Assembly: GCA_003248935.1 (NCBI GenBank)
Contig: QFQF01000001.1
Span: 372,001-436,000, forward strand
DNA from: Sphingobium sp.
GTDB lineage: Bacteria > Pseudomonadota > Alphaproteobacteria > Sphingomonadales > Sphingomonadaceae
DNA: 64,000 nt
Direction of reading: 5' to 3'
The notes under the pieces were generated by a model that did no database searches, was not told the origin of the DNA, and was given only the letters and a program-made list of their open reading frames with translations. The translations under genes and the position numbers were made by a program. Shown one piece after another: positions 25,049 through 33,645 of this stretch (its first letter is position 1; every line of letters begins with the position of its first letter).

Positions 25049-25917
25049 TCCGCCCACCCGTTGGTTTTCATCCACGCCTCGCAGCTGCCCTTCGCCATGT
25101 CGCGGACCTGCCCCATGTAGCTGGCGCGTTCCTGCACGGAGATGACGCCGCGCGCCTGCAACAGGTTGAAGGTGTGGCTGGCCTTGATCGCCTGCTCGAA
25201 CGCGGCGAGCGGCACGTCATTGTCGATGCACTGCTGCCATTCCGCCTGACAGTCCTTGAACCAGCGGAACAGCTTGTCGGTGTCGGCGATCTCGAAGTTC
25301 CACTTCGACATCTGCTTCTCGTTTTCGAGGAACACGTCGCCATAGGTGACGCCCGCATCGTTGAAGCGGAGGTCGTACACCCGGTCGACGCCCTGAATAT
25401 ACGTCGCGAGCCGTTCGAGGCCGTAGGTCAGCTCGCCCGCGACCGGCTTGCAGTCGAAGCCGCCCATCTGCTGGAAATAGGTGAACTGGCTCACCTCCAT
25501 GCCGTCGCACCACACTTCCCAGCCCAGGCCCCAGGCGCCCAGCGTCGGACTTTCCCAGTCGTCCTCGACGAAGCGGATGTCGTGCACCAGCGGATCGATG
25601 CCGATCTCCACCAGGGAGCCGAGATACAGCTCCTGCAGGTTCGGCGGGCTCGGCTTCATGATCACCTGATACTGGTAATAATGCTGGAGCCGGTTCGGGT
25701 TCTCACCATAGCGGCCGTCGGTCGGGCGGCGGCTCGGCTGGACATAGGCCGCATTCCACGGATTTGGGCCCAGGCTGCGCAGCGTCGTCGCCGGGTGGAA
25801 CGTACCCGCGCCGACCTCCATGTCATAGGGCTGCAGGATGACGCAGCCCTGCCTGCTCCAATAGGCGTGGAGGGTCAGGATCATGTCCTGGAACGAGAGT
25901 GGCTGGCCGTCGCTCAC
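25045..25917 (-). CDS. glyQ: Glycyl-tRNA synthetase alpha subunit
   Basis: A 290-residue catalytic subunit that activates glycine and charges tRNA-Gly with GlyS. The N terminus LSFQDMILTLHAYWSRQGCVILQPYDMEVGAG (shown only as the family's opening; key piece QGCVILQPYD) and the segments RPTDGRYGENPNRLQHYYQ and WEVWCDGMEVSQFTYFQQ are diagnostic. Length is standard and the C terminus appears native. The stop overlaps the GTG of the DUF559 gene, which separates it from glyS. It is divergent from the TraB/GumN gene at 26085. Confidence 0.97.
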   Translation of the reverse strand: MSDGQPLSFQDMILTLHAYWSRQGCVILQPYDMEVGAGTFHPATTLRSLGPNPWNAAYVQPSRRPTDGRYGENPNRLQHYYQYQVIMKPSPPNLQELYLGSLVEIGIDPLVHDIRFVEDDWESPTLGAWGLGWEVWCDGMEVSQFTYFQQMGGFDCKPVAGELTYGLERLATYIQGVDRVYDLRFNDAGVTYGDVFLENEKQMSKWNFEIADTDKLFRWFKDCQAEWQQCIDNDVPLAAFEQAIKASHTFNLLQARGVISVQERASYMGQVRDMAKGSCEAWMKTNGWAE

Positions 25918-26084
25918 GCTGGTCTTTCGCTTCCCGCGCCCTGCTATGCTTCCGGGCGCTCAAGGCTTGGTTTCAGGCGGCGTGCCTTGGCGCAAGGGAG
26001 TGACAGGGTCAAGGGGCGGGTAGAAGGAGGGCTCGCGACGAAGGGGGCTTGCCCGCCGGACGCGGCAGACGCATGGAGGGGGCC

Positions 26085-27005
26085 ATGAGCAGCTTCAGCA
26101 ACGGCCGCCGGCTCGGCATTCTCTCCGCCTTCTCGATCATCGCCCTGCTGTTCGCGCCCGTCGCGGCCTCCGCGCGCACCGCGGCGAGGGCGGCCCACCC
26201 GGCGCTGTGGAAGGTGCAGGATGCGGACACGACCATCTATCTGTTCGGGTCGGTGCATGTGCTGAAACCCGGGACGGTCTGGTTCGAGGGGCCGGTCAAG
26301 GCCGCTTTCGACGCCTCCGGCACGCTCGTCATGGAAATGATCGACCCGTCGCAGGACGAAATGGCGCAACAGGTCGCTGCGCTCGGCCTCGCTCGCGACG
26401 GCACGGCGCTCAGCGACCGCCTCGCCCCCGATGCGCGCGCCAGATATCAGGCGGCGATGCAGGATGCCGGCCTTCCCTGGCAGTCGTTCGAGCAGTTCCA
26501 GCCCTGGATGGCGGCGATCAGCCTCGCCGTCGCCCCGCTCGCAAAGCTCGGCTACAGTCAGGACGCAGGCGTCGAGAAGGTGCTGACCGACGCCGCGAAG
26601 GCGCAGGGCAAGGCGATGGAGGGCCTTGAGACCCCTGCCCAGCAGCTCGGCTATTTCGCGGGCCTGACGCAGGAACAGCAGGTGACGTTCCTGAACCAGA
26701 CGGTGGCCGACATGCCCAAGGCGGAAAACGAGTTCGGCACGCTCGTCTCCGCCTGGGCCAAGGGGCAGTCTGACCGGCTGGCGCGGCAGATGAACGAGTC
26801 GCTGGAGGAAACACCGGAAATCGCGGAAGTGCTGCTGTTCGGCCGCAACGCCCGCTGGGCGACCTGGATCGCCGACCGAATGCAGCGCCCGGGCACGCTG
26901 TTCGTCGCGGTCGGCGCGGGCCACCTCTCCGGCCCGCGCAGCGTGATCGATCAGTTGAAGGGCCTCGGCCTCTCCGCCGTCCGGATCGGCAAGGGCAAGC
27001 ACTAA
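26085..27005 (+). CDS. TraB/GumN family protein, exported (copy 1)
   Basis: A 306-residue protein starting at MSSFSNGRRLG, chosen because GGAGG lies 7 bases upstream of this ATG. It has an N-terminal signal peptide and then the TraB/GumN fold: LWKVQDADTTIYLFGSVHV (early GSxH), a central YFAGLTQEQQ region, and a C-terminal FVAVGAGHLSGPRSVI with the conserved GxxH. The fold resembles Tiki-type metalloproteases, but bacterial members are uncharacterised. It is followed after 24 bases by a paralogue. Confidence 0.85.
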   Translation: MSSFSNGRRLGILSAFSIIALLFAPVAASARTAARAAHPALWKVQDADTTIYLFGSVHVLKPGTVWFEGPVKAAFDASGTLVMEMIDPSQDEMAQQVAALGLARDGTALSDRLAPDARARYQAAMQDAGLPWQSFEQFQPWMAAISLAVAPLAKLGYSQDAGVEKVLTDAAKAQGKAMEGLETPAQQLGYFAGLTQEQQVTFLNQTVADMPKAENEFGTLVSAWAKGQSDRLARQMNESLEETPEIAEVLLFGRNARWATWIADRMQRPGTLFVAVGAGHLSGPRSVIDQLKGLGLSAVRIGKGKH

Positions 27006-27029
27006 TGTCACGGCCATGAGACGCGCCCG

Positions 27030-27917
27030 ATGAAGACCGGCCTGCCCGCCACCCTGCTTGCCCTGTTCCTGCTCATCCTCGTCGGCGGTTGCGGCGGCGA
27101 TCCCGCGCTGCGCCCCGACGGACGCGGCCCGGCGATGTGGCGCGTCGAGAAAGCCGGGCTCTCGGCCCATGTTTTCGGCACGATCCATGTCCTGCCACCC
27201 GACACGCCATGGCAGACCCCGAAGATGCGCGCCGCACTCGAAGGCGCCGACCGGCTGGTGCTGGAGGCCGCGAACCTCGACGACGCGGCCGCACTGCAGG
27301 ACAGCTTCAGCCGCATGGGCCAGAGCCCCGGCCTGCCCCCCGTCGCCGACCGCGTGCCGGCCGCCGACCGGGCGGCGCTGCGCACGATCATGGCGCGTGG
27401 CGACATCAGTGCGGACAGCCTCACCCCCTATGAAAGCTGGGCCGCCGCAATGCTGCTGTCGACGGCGATCCAGGGCGATATCGGCCTCTCCGGCGCGCAG
27501 GGGGTGGAGCCGGTGCTGATCCAGGGCTTCCGCTCGCTCGGCAGGCCGGTCGACGGGCTGGAAACGGCGGAGGCGCAGTTCGCCCTGTTCGACCGCCTGC
27601 CGGAGGATGCGCAACGCCGCTTCCTGTCCGACACGATCGCGCAGGCGAAGGACGCGCGCACGGCCTATGACCGGATGCTGCGGTCCTGGCTCGCGGGCGA
27701 CATGGACGCCATCGCCCGCGACTTCGCGGCGGAGGTCGCGCCGGAACCGGCGCTCGCGCAGCCCCTGCTGACCGATCGCAACCGTGCCTGGGCCGCCCGG
27801 ATCACGGCGATGACCGGCCGCCCGTTCATCGCCGTGGGCGCCGCCCACCTCGCGGGGCCGGGCAATCTGCTGGACCTGCTGCGCGCGGACGGCTTCCGGG
27901 TGACGCGAGTCCAGTAA
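27030..27917 (+). CDS. TraB/GumN family lipoprotein (copy 2)
   Basis: A 295-residue paralogue of the preceding gene. It has a lipoprotein signal ending LVGGC (Cys21), the AHVFGTIHVLPP segment near residue 46 and the C-terminal FIAVGAAHLAGPGNLLDLL. The two copies keep the same two histidine motifs but are divergent elsewhere, so the duplication is old. This copy is lipid-anchored while copy 1 has a plain signal peptide, which suggests different locations in the envelope. Function is unknown. Confidence 0.85.
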   Translation: MKTGLPATLLALFLLILVGGCGGDPALRPDGRGPAMWRVEKAGLSAHVFGTIHVLPPDTPWQTPKMRAALEGADRLVLEAANLDDAAALQDSFSRMGQSPGLPPVADRVPAADRAALRTIMARGDISADSLTPYESWAAAMLLSTAIQGDIGLSGAQGVEPVLIQGFRSLGRPVDGLETAEAQFALFDRLPEDAQRRFLSDTIAQAKDARTAYDRMLRSWLAGDMDAIARDFAAEVAPEPALAQPLLTDRNRAWAARITAMTGRPFIAVGAAHLAGPGNLLDLLRADGFRVTRVQ

Positions 27918-28052
27918 CGGGGGTCCAGTAACGCGCGGCCGATCCCGCCCGGCTTGATTTCCGCCGAAATCCTGCTAATGGGCGCGCACCCCGGCATGGT
28001 CATCCCTGGAGGCGTGGCGGGCGACATACTCAATCAGCTTTTGGAGACTGCA

Positions 28053-28661
28053 ATGAGCGATCAGCTTACGCTGTCGGCCGAGGCACGCGATCGGGCAGGC
28101 AAGGGAGCCTCCCGCGCTCTCCGCCGTGAGGGCCGCGTACCCGCCGTCATTTATGGCAACAAGGAAGAACCGACCCTGGTTCACGTCGAGGAAAAGGCGC
28201 TCGTCCGCCTGCTCGGCACCGGCCACTTCTTCAACTCCGTGGTGATGGTCGACGGCGTGCGTACGCTGCCCAAGGACGTCGCCTTCCACCCGGTCAGCGA
28301 TCGCCCGCTGCACGTCGACTTCCTGCGCGTGTCGGAGCATGCGACCGTGCACGTCAACGTGCCCGTCCGCTTCGACAACGAGGATGCCTCGCCGGGCCTG
28401 AAGCGTGGCGGCGTTCTCAACGTCGTGCGCCATGAGGTCGAACTGATCGTCGACGCCGCCGAGATTCCCGACGATGTCGTCGTGGACCTGACCGGCTTCG
28501 AGGTCGGCGACAGCGTCCACATCAGCGCCGTCGTCCTGCCCAAGGGCGCGAAGCCCGCGATCGAGGACCGCGACTTCACCATCGCGACGATCGTCGCGCC
28601 GTCCGCGCTGAAGAGCCAGGAAGGCGACAACGAGACCCAGGCAGAGGGCGACGCGGCGTAA
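28053..28661 (+). CDS. rplY: 50S ribosomal protein L25/general stress protein Ctc
   Basis: A 202-residue long-form L25 that binds 5S rRNA. The start is MSDQLTLSAEARDRAGKG with a TTGGAG site upstream; the frame extends further 5' without family character. The N-terminal L25 domain includes ASRALRREGRVPAVIYG and FHPVSDRPLHVDFLRV. The C-terminal TL5/CTC domain has DLTGFEVGDSVHISAVVLP, then an acidic tail. It is followed by a hairpin terminator and then pth, the usual order. Confidence 0.95.
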   Translation: MSDQLTLSAEARDRAGKGASRALRREGRVPAVIYGNKEEPTLVHVEEKALVRLLGTGHFFNSVVMVDGVRTLPKDVAFHPVSDRPLHVDFLRVSEHATVHVNVPVRFDNEDASPGLKRGGVLNVVRHEVELIVDAAEIPDDVVVDLTGFEVGDSVHISAVVLPKGAKPAIEDRDFTIATIVAPSALKSQEGDNETQAEGDAA

Positions 28662-28686
28662 GCCGCCCCCTTCGGGACCAGAAACG

Positions 28687-28721
28687 ATCCCGTCCCGGCC
28701 ATGGTCGGGGCGGGATTTTTC
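28687..28721 (+). terminator. Rho-independent terminator after rplY
   Basis: ATCCCGTCCCGGCC pairs with GGTCGGGGCGGGAT (two G-T type pairs) around a 2-base loop and is followed by TTTTTC. It lies 26 bases after the rplY stop and 20 bases before pth, so it may only partly reduce readthrough into pth. Confidence 0.8.
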
Positions 28722-28740
28722 TTTCGGGAGGATTTCAGCG

Positions 28741-29310
28741 ATGCAACTCTGGGTCGGCCTCGGCAACCCCGGGCCCCAATATGCGCTGAACCGGCACAAT
28801 GTCGGCTTCATGGCGCTGGACCTCCTCGCCGACATGCATCGCTTCTCCCCGTGGAAGCGCCAGTTCCAGGGCTGGACCACCGAGGGCCGCCTCGGCGCCG
28901 AAAAGCTCGTCCTGCTGAAACCCGCCACCTTCATGAACGAAAGCGGCCGCGCGGTCGGCGAAGCCATGCGCTTCTACAAGCTGACACCGCAGGACGTGAC
29001 CTTGTTCCACGACGAGCTCGATCTCGCGCCGATGAAGGTGAAGGTGAAGCGTGGCGGCGGCACCGCCGGGCATAACGGCCTGCGCTCGACCGACCAGCAT
29101 ATCGGCCCCGATTTTCGCCGGGTCCGCATCGGCATCGGCCATCCGGGCCACAAGGACCGCGTGACCGGCCACGTGCTGGGCAATTATCACAAGAGCGAGA
29201 CCGACGCCCTTGTCGACATGCTGGGCGCGATCGGCGCGGAGGCGGAATGGCTCGCCAAGGGCGACGACGTCCGTTTCATGAGCGAAATGGCGCAAAGACT
29301 GGCCGATTGA
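28741..29310 (+). CDS. pth: Peptidyl-tRNA hydrolase
   Basis: A 189-residue enzyme that releases tRNA from prematurely dropped peptidyl-tRNA. The family motifs are present: LWVGLGNPGPQYALNRHNVG with the catalytic His near residue 20, the KPATFMNESGRAV segment, FHDELDLAP with the catalytic Asp, and GGTAGHNGLRS. Start and length are standard, with GGGAGG upstream. It is paired with rplY as in most proteobacteria. Confidence 0.97.
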   Translation: MQLWVGLGNPGPQYALNRHNVGFMALDLLADMHRFSPWKRQFQGWTTEGRLGAEKLVLLKPATFMNESGRAVGEAMRFYKLTPQDVTLFHDELDLAPMKVKVKRGGGTAGHNGLRSTDQHIGPDFRRVRIGIGHPGHKDRVTGHVLGNYHKSETDALVDMLGAIGAEAEWLAKGDDVRFMSEMAQRLAD

Positions 29311-29401
29311 GGCGCCGGTCCAGACCATAACCGACCAATCTGCCCCGCCCGCCGGCCTCGCATGATCTAGGCTCCGTCCCATCCTTGGGGGGAGACAATC
29401 C

Positions 29402-30406
29402 ATGCGCGCATCGACCGGGGCGGCGTTCACCGCCCTCATCTCGCTGACCTTGTCGGGCTGTCATGGCCCGTGGACCTATCATCCCACGATGGCGGCCGAT
29501 CCCACCGCATTGCCGGAACAAGGGCAACTGCTCGTCACGGAGTTGCGGCGGGCGATCACCACCATACCCGCCTCGGCAGCGCCCACCTGTGTATTCGGCA
29601 CCTATGCCCGGCAGGAAAGGGACCGCCCCGGGGTCGAGTCCTACCGGGCCGAGCGCCTGCGTCAGAACAATCCGGCGGTTCCACCGCCCCCACCGCGCAA
29701 GGACAAGGCCGGCAAGCCCATCGCACCGCCCCCCGCCCCTTATTGCTACGCCTTCCGCAGCGCGAACCAGGCGGAGGTGGGACGGCATGTCCGTGCCGGC
29801 TTCGCCCTCACCGATTATTATTGCGACATCTTCTTCGAACGGATTTCCGAACATGCGGGCAAGCGCCGTTTCGCCCGCGCCCTTACCAATGACGTCGGCG
29901 CCGTCATCAGCACGATCCTTGGCCTCACCTCCGTCGGTTCGGGCATCACCGGCGGGGTCGGCGCGGGCTTCGGCTTCGTCGACAGCAGCTTCCGCAACTA
30001 TGACGAAAGCTTCCTCGTCAACGCGGACCTCCCCACCCTTCAGAAGCTTGTACGGGCGGAACAGCTCAAGCTGCGCAACGAAACCTACAGCGCCATGCCG
30101 AAAACCTACCCTGACGCGACCATTGCGATCCTGCGCTATGCCCAGACCTGCACGTTCAACGGCATGCGCGGCCTGCTGACCGAAAGCATGGTGGAAAAGG
30201 CGCAGCGGGAGGCGAACACCTTCGATGGCCAGCGGATACTGGACAGCATGAAGGCGGCGGTCGCCCGCATGGAACAGGCGCTTGCCGTGGCGAAAGCCCC
30301 CCCGCCCGCGTCACCGGTCGATGCCGCCGCCAACGCGGCTGCGGCCGCGGACAACGTCTCGAACGCCGCGAACGTCACCGGCAATGCAAGCAATGGCGCG
30401 CCCTGA
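29402..30406 (+). CDS. Hypothetical lipoprotein, 334 residues
   Basis: An unrecognised protein with a lipoprotein signal ending LTLSGC (Cys20). A Pro/Lys-rich linker (NPAVPPPPPRKDKAGKP) is near residue 100. There is a glycine-rich helix-like stretch (ILGLTSVGSGITGGVGAGFGF, shown in part) around residue 185 that may touch a membrane, several cysteines that could form disulfides, and an Ala/Asn-rich tail. A GGGGGGAG site precedes the start. It is monocistronic as far as can be seen. No function is proposed. Confidence 0.65.
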   Translation: MRASTGAAFTALISLTLSGCHGPWTYHPTMAADPTALPEQGQLLVTELRRAITTIPASAAPTCVFGTYARQERDRPGVESYRAERLRQNNPAVPPPPPRKDKAGKPIAPPPAPYCYAFRSANQAEVGRHVRAGFALTDYYCDIFFERISEHAGKRRFARALTNDVGAVISTILGLTSVGSGITGGVGAGFGFVDSSFRNYDESFLVNADLPTLQKLVRAEQLKLRNETYSAMPKTYPDATIAILRYAQTCTFNGMRGLLTESMVEKAQREANTFDGQRILDSMKAAVARMEQALAVAKAPPPASPVDAAANAAAAADNVSNAANVTGNASNGAP

Positions 30407-30579
30407 CGGCGCTCGCACGAACGCGGCCTGGTTTATGTCCGGCGTGTCGGGAAGCTGAACAATGCACTCGGTAAATCATAATAATACGTCCTGAATGTAA
30501 CAAGTTATTGCCCTCCGCCTCCTGACGGCAGCGACGGTTGACTTGGCATCACCACAATCTCAGGGCCGCCCTCTAAGCA

Positions 30580-30598
30580 AATGCAACGCATTCGCATT
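30580..30598 (+). promoter_or_regulatory. Fur-box-like palindrome upstream of the TonB receptor
   Basis: AATGCAACGCATTCGCATT has outer arms AATGC and GCATT and resembles Fur boxes of the AATGcgaa-ttcGCATT form. It lies 17 bases before the receptor's start codon and overlaps the AT-rich TATAAAAA stretch, as expected for iron repression. Confidence 0.5.
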
Positions 30599-30614
30599 AT
30601 AAAAAGAGGGCCCA

Positions 30615-32747
30615 ATGTTGCTTCCACGTTCACGCCGCTTGTCCCGCCACGTCATGGGCGCCAGCCTGCTCGCGCTCGCTTCTTTCGGGGGTCAGAGCGC
30701 ACATGCTGCGGATGCTGCGGACGCCGGAAGCGACGCCGCTTCGGACACCATCGTCGTTACCGCCGCCGGCTACGCGCAGGATATCGCACAGGCGCCCGCG
30801 AGCATCACGGTACTCGACCGCTCGGAGCTTGAGGAAAAGCGCTTCGGCAGCCTCGCCGAAGCGTTGCAGGATGTGCAGGGCGTGGACGTGGGCGGCGAAG
30901 CCGGCAAGACCGGCGGCCTCACCATCTCGATGCGCGGCATGCCCAGCGACTACACGCTGGTGCTGATCGACGGCCGCCGCCAGAACGCGCCGGGCAACGT
31001 TACGCCGAACGGCTTCGGCGAATCCTCGACCAGCTTCCTTCCCCCCTTCTCGGCGATCGACCGGATAGAGGTCGTGCGCGGGCCGATGTCCACCCTCTAC
31101 GGTTCGGACGCGATGGGTGGCGTCGTCAACATCATCACGCGCAAGGTCGGCGATCGCTGGGTCGGCACCTTCAATGCGGAAACCACCATTCAGGGCGACG
31201 ACCGCTTCGGCAACATCCAGTCGGTGAACGGCTTTGCCCAGGGGCCGGTCGTCAGGGATCTGGTCGGCCTGACACTGCGCGGCAGCGTATTCCACCGCGC
31301 GGGCTCCAACATCGCGATACCGGGCGATCCGGCGCTGACGCTCGGCCGCAACCCGGTGGAATCGAACATCTACACCTATGGTGGGCGGGTCACGATGACG
31401 CCCCATGCCGACCATGACCTGTGGTTCGAATTCGATCGCAACGAACAGAGCTACGACAACAGCCGGGGACAGCTCGGCACGCTCGGCGTGCGCGGCGGCT
31501 ATGCCGACGAACAGCGGTTCAACCGGTCGAACTATGTTGCGGCGCACAGCTGGCGGATGGGCTTCGGCGTGCTCGACACCACGTTCACGCGCAACGACAC
31601 CGAAACCATCGGCCGTACCGCCCCTCCGGGCACGCCGGGCGTCGTCGCGGGCAGCCCGCGCACGCTGGAGGCACGCAACGACATCCTTGATTCCCGCTTC
31701 GCCGGAAAGGCCGGACCGCTGGCCTTCACCGTCGGCGGACAATATTGGTGGGCGCGGATGGTCGACGGCGTCGCCCCCGCCCCGTTCAAGTTCACGCAGT
31801 GGGCGGGCTTTGCCGAGGCGACCCTGACCATCCTCGACGGGTTCAACATCACCGGCGGGGCGCGTTACGACGACCATTCGACCTTCGGCGACAAATGGTC
31901 GCCCCGTGTCTACGCCGTCTGGAACGCGACCGGACAGCTGACCGTGAAGGGCGGCGTCAGCCGCGGCTTCAAGACCCCGCGCCTCGAACAGATCGCACAG
32001 GGCATCATCGGCTTCGGCGGACAGGGCACCATTCCCCAGATCGGCACGCCCAGCCTGACGCCGGAAACCAGCACCACCTATGAAGCGGGTGTGTATTTCG
32101 ACACGCAGGGCTTTTTCAACGGCAGCGTCACATTGTTCCACAATGATTTCGACGACAAGATCGCGAGCGGCCCCGGCATTCCGAACTGCCAGTTCGCGGG
32201 CAATCCGGATCGCCCCGGCTGCCTCGACGTGGGGCCGTTCCCCAATGTCGACCTGTTCGGCCAGTCGATCAACATCGACAAGGCGGTGACGCGCGGTGTC
32301 GAGGTTTCCACCCGGTTCGCCTTCACCCCGGCGCTCAGCCTCAGCCTCAACTACACCTATACCGACAGCGAGCAGAAGAGCGGCGCGCAGGCGGGCCTGC
32401 CGCTGATCGGCACGCCGGAGCATATGCTGAACGGCAATCTGCGGTGGCGCCTGGATGACAAGGCCAGCCTGTGGGCACGGGCCGAAATCCGCTCCAGCCG
32501 CTGGCGCGGCGACAATGCACAGCAGGCCGCATTGGGCGACTTCCGTGGATATGAGGTGTTCCACCTCGGCGGTTCGTACCAGATCACGCCGGCGTTCCGG
32601 CTGTCCGCGACCGTCTACAACATCCTCGATACCGACTACGCGGTGTACCTGCCCTATGCGAGCGGCGCCAACACGGTCTACACCCCCGCTTATTCGATCA
32701 ATCAGGAGGGACGCCGCCTCTGGCTCTCCGCCAACGTCGACTTCTGA
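30615..32747 (+). CDS. TonB-dependent outer membrane receptor (siderophore type)
   Basis: A 710-residue outer membrane receptor. After a signal peptide comes a TonB-box-like segment (DTIVVTAAG) near residue 42. The plug domain has SLAEALQDVQGV, ISMRGMPSDYTLVLIDGRR and IDRIEVVRGPMSTLYGSDAMGGVVNIIT (shown in part). A 22-strand-type barrel follows, ending in an aromatic residue (SANVDF). The plug and barrel style resemble FepA/CirA catecholate receptors. The Fur-box-like site upstream supports iron-siderophore uptake. The substrate itself is unknown. Confidence 0.85.
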   Translation: MLLPRSRRLSRHVMGASLLALASFGGQSAHAADAADAGSDAASDTIVVTAAGYAQDIAQAPASITVLDRSELEEKRFGSLAEALQDVQGVDVGGEAGKTGGLTISMRGMPSDYTLVLIDGRRQNAPGNVTPNGFGESSTSFLPPFSAIDRIEVVRGPMSTLYGSDAMGGVVNIITRKVGDRWVGTFNAETTIQGDDRFGNIQSVNGFAQGPVVRDLVGLTLRGSVFHRAGSNIAIPGDPALTLGRNPVESNIYTYGGRVTMTPHADHDLWFEFDRNEQSYDNSRGQLGTLGVRGGYADEQRFNRSNYVAAHSWRMGFGVLDTTFTRNDTETIGRTAPPGTPGVVAGSPRTLEARNDILDSRFAGKAGPLAFTVGGQYWWARMVDGVAPAPFKFTQWAGFAEATLTILDGFNITGGARYDDHSTFGDKWSPRVYAVWNATGQLTVKGGVSRGFKTPRLEQIAQGIIGFGGQGTIPQIGTPSLTPETSTTYEAGVYFDTQGFFNGSVTLFHNDFDDKIASGPGIPNCQFAGNPDRPGCLDVGPFPNVDLFGQSINIDKAVTRGVEVSTRFAFTPALSLSLNYTYTDSEQKSGAQAGLPLIGTPEHMLNGNLRWRLDDKASLWARAEIRSSRWRGDNAQQAALGDFRGYEVFHLGGSYQITPAFRLSATVYNILDTDYAVYLPYASGANTVYTPAYSINQEGRRLWLSANVDF

Positions 32748-32805
32748 CGATGCACAGGACCGGCCCCGCGCATCATCCGAAGGACGGTGCGCAGGGTCGG
32801 GTCGG

Positions 32806-33507
32806 TCAGTGGCGGAAGAACAGGGTCAGCGACGCGACATGGTTCATCCGGCCGCGCCCGCCGCTCTGGTCGATATACTGGTTCAGATATCCCGCCTCGA
32901 TCGTCGAAGCGCCGCCGACCGGGATTTCGAGGCCGACGAAATTGCGGATCTGGTCGAACCCGCCCCGGGCGCCCCAGTCGGTATCGTTCAGCGCCACGAA
33001 CAGTTCCGAATAGAGCAGCGCGCTCGGCCCCTGCGTGCCCGGCTTCAGCGGGGTTTCATAGCGGAGCATCTCGCGCAACCGCCACCCCATGTCGTCCCCG
33101 TCGGACCGCCAGCGCTGTTCCAGCCGGGTGCGTGACGACCATTCGCCGCCCAGCCCCTTGCCGATCGTCCAGCTCAGCTGCTGGAAGCTGCGTTCCTCGT
33201 TCACGTCCCGGCCACCGTCGACCGGCACGACGACATGGGCATAGCCCTGATACAGCGTCACGGCGGGGGACAGCTTCACGCCCGCCGCCCCGCGCAGCAG
33301 CAACTGGTCAAGGCGAGAGACGCCGTCGCCCATGCGCGGCTGCACCTCCAGGAAATAGACGAGGTCGCCCGACAGCGATCCCATGGAGGTCAGGTTGACC
33401 CAGGCCTGCTCGTCATGGCGCGTCTGCGCGCTGGCGGCGGCGGGCACGATGACGGGCGTCGCGCCCAGCAATGCCGCGCCCAGCGCGGCCCTAAACGAAT
33501 GTCGCAT
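32806..33507 (-). CDS. DUF2490 domain outer-membrane-like protein
   Basis: A 233-residue protein with a cleavable signal peptide (ends near ASAQ) and an amphipathic beta-strand-rich body matching DUF2490: an early QAWVNLTSMGSLSGDLVYFLEVQPRM region (given in part), YQGYAHV, LRYETPL and a final strand ending LTLFFRH with a C-terminal aromatic pattern. It is probably a small outer-membrane beta barrel of unknown role. It converges with the TonB receptor and is divergent from ychF. Confidence 0.75.
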   Translation of the reverse strand: MRHSFRAALGAALLGATPVIVPAAASAQTRHDEQAWVNLTSMGSLSGDLVYFLEVQPRMGDGVSRLDQLLLRGAAGVKLSPAVTLYQGYAHVVVPVDGGRDVNEERSFQQLSWTIGKGLGGEWSSRTRLEQRWRSDGDDMGWRLREMLRYETPLKPGTQGPSALLYSELFVALNDTDWGARGGFDQIRNFVGLEIPVGGASTIEAGYLNQYIDQSGGRGRMNHVASLTLFFRH

Positions 33508-33645
33508 GGGGCATGGGCATTAACGTCGCACTGTTGCCCGCTCTTTTCCCGTGCGTCAGGAAAGGTCAACCGCGCTCGGCGCTGGCCAATCGGCGCCGAA
33601 GCCTGTATCGGCGCGCATATTTTTTCGAAGATTGAAGGCATTCCC

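Noticed and set aside
24632..25120. A plus-strand gene of 162 residues opposite the DUF559 nuclease
   Set aside because: The minus-strand frame carries the clear nuclease motifs; the plus-strand frame runs antisense through the nuclease, the repeat unit and the glyQ end.
30581..30832. A small gene starting inside the Fur-like box
   Set aside because: It overlaps the TonB receptor start in another frame and has no ribosome site or family character.
32760..32800. A terminator hairpin between the TonB receptor and DUF2490 genes
   Set aside because: The arms GCGCATCATCC and GGACGGTGCGC pair imperfectly and no T tract follows.
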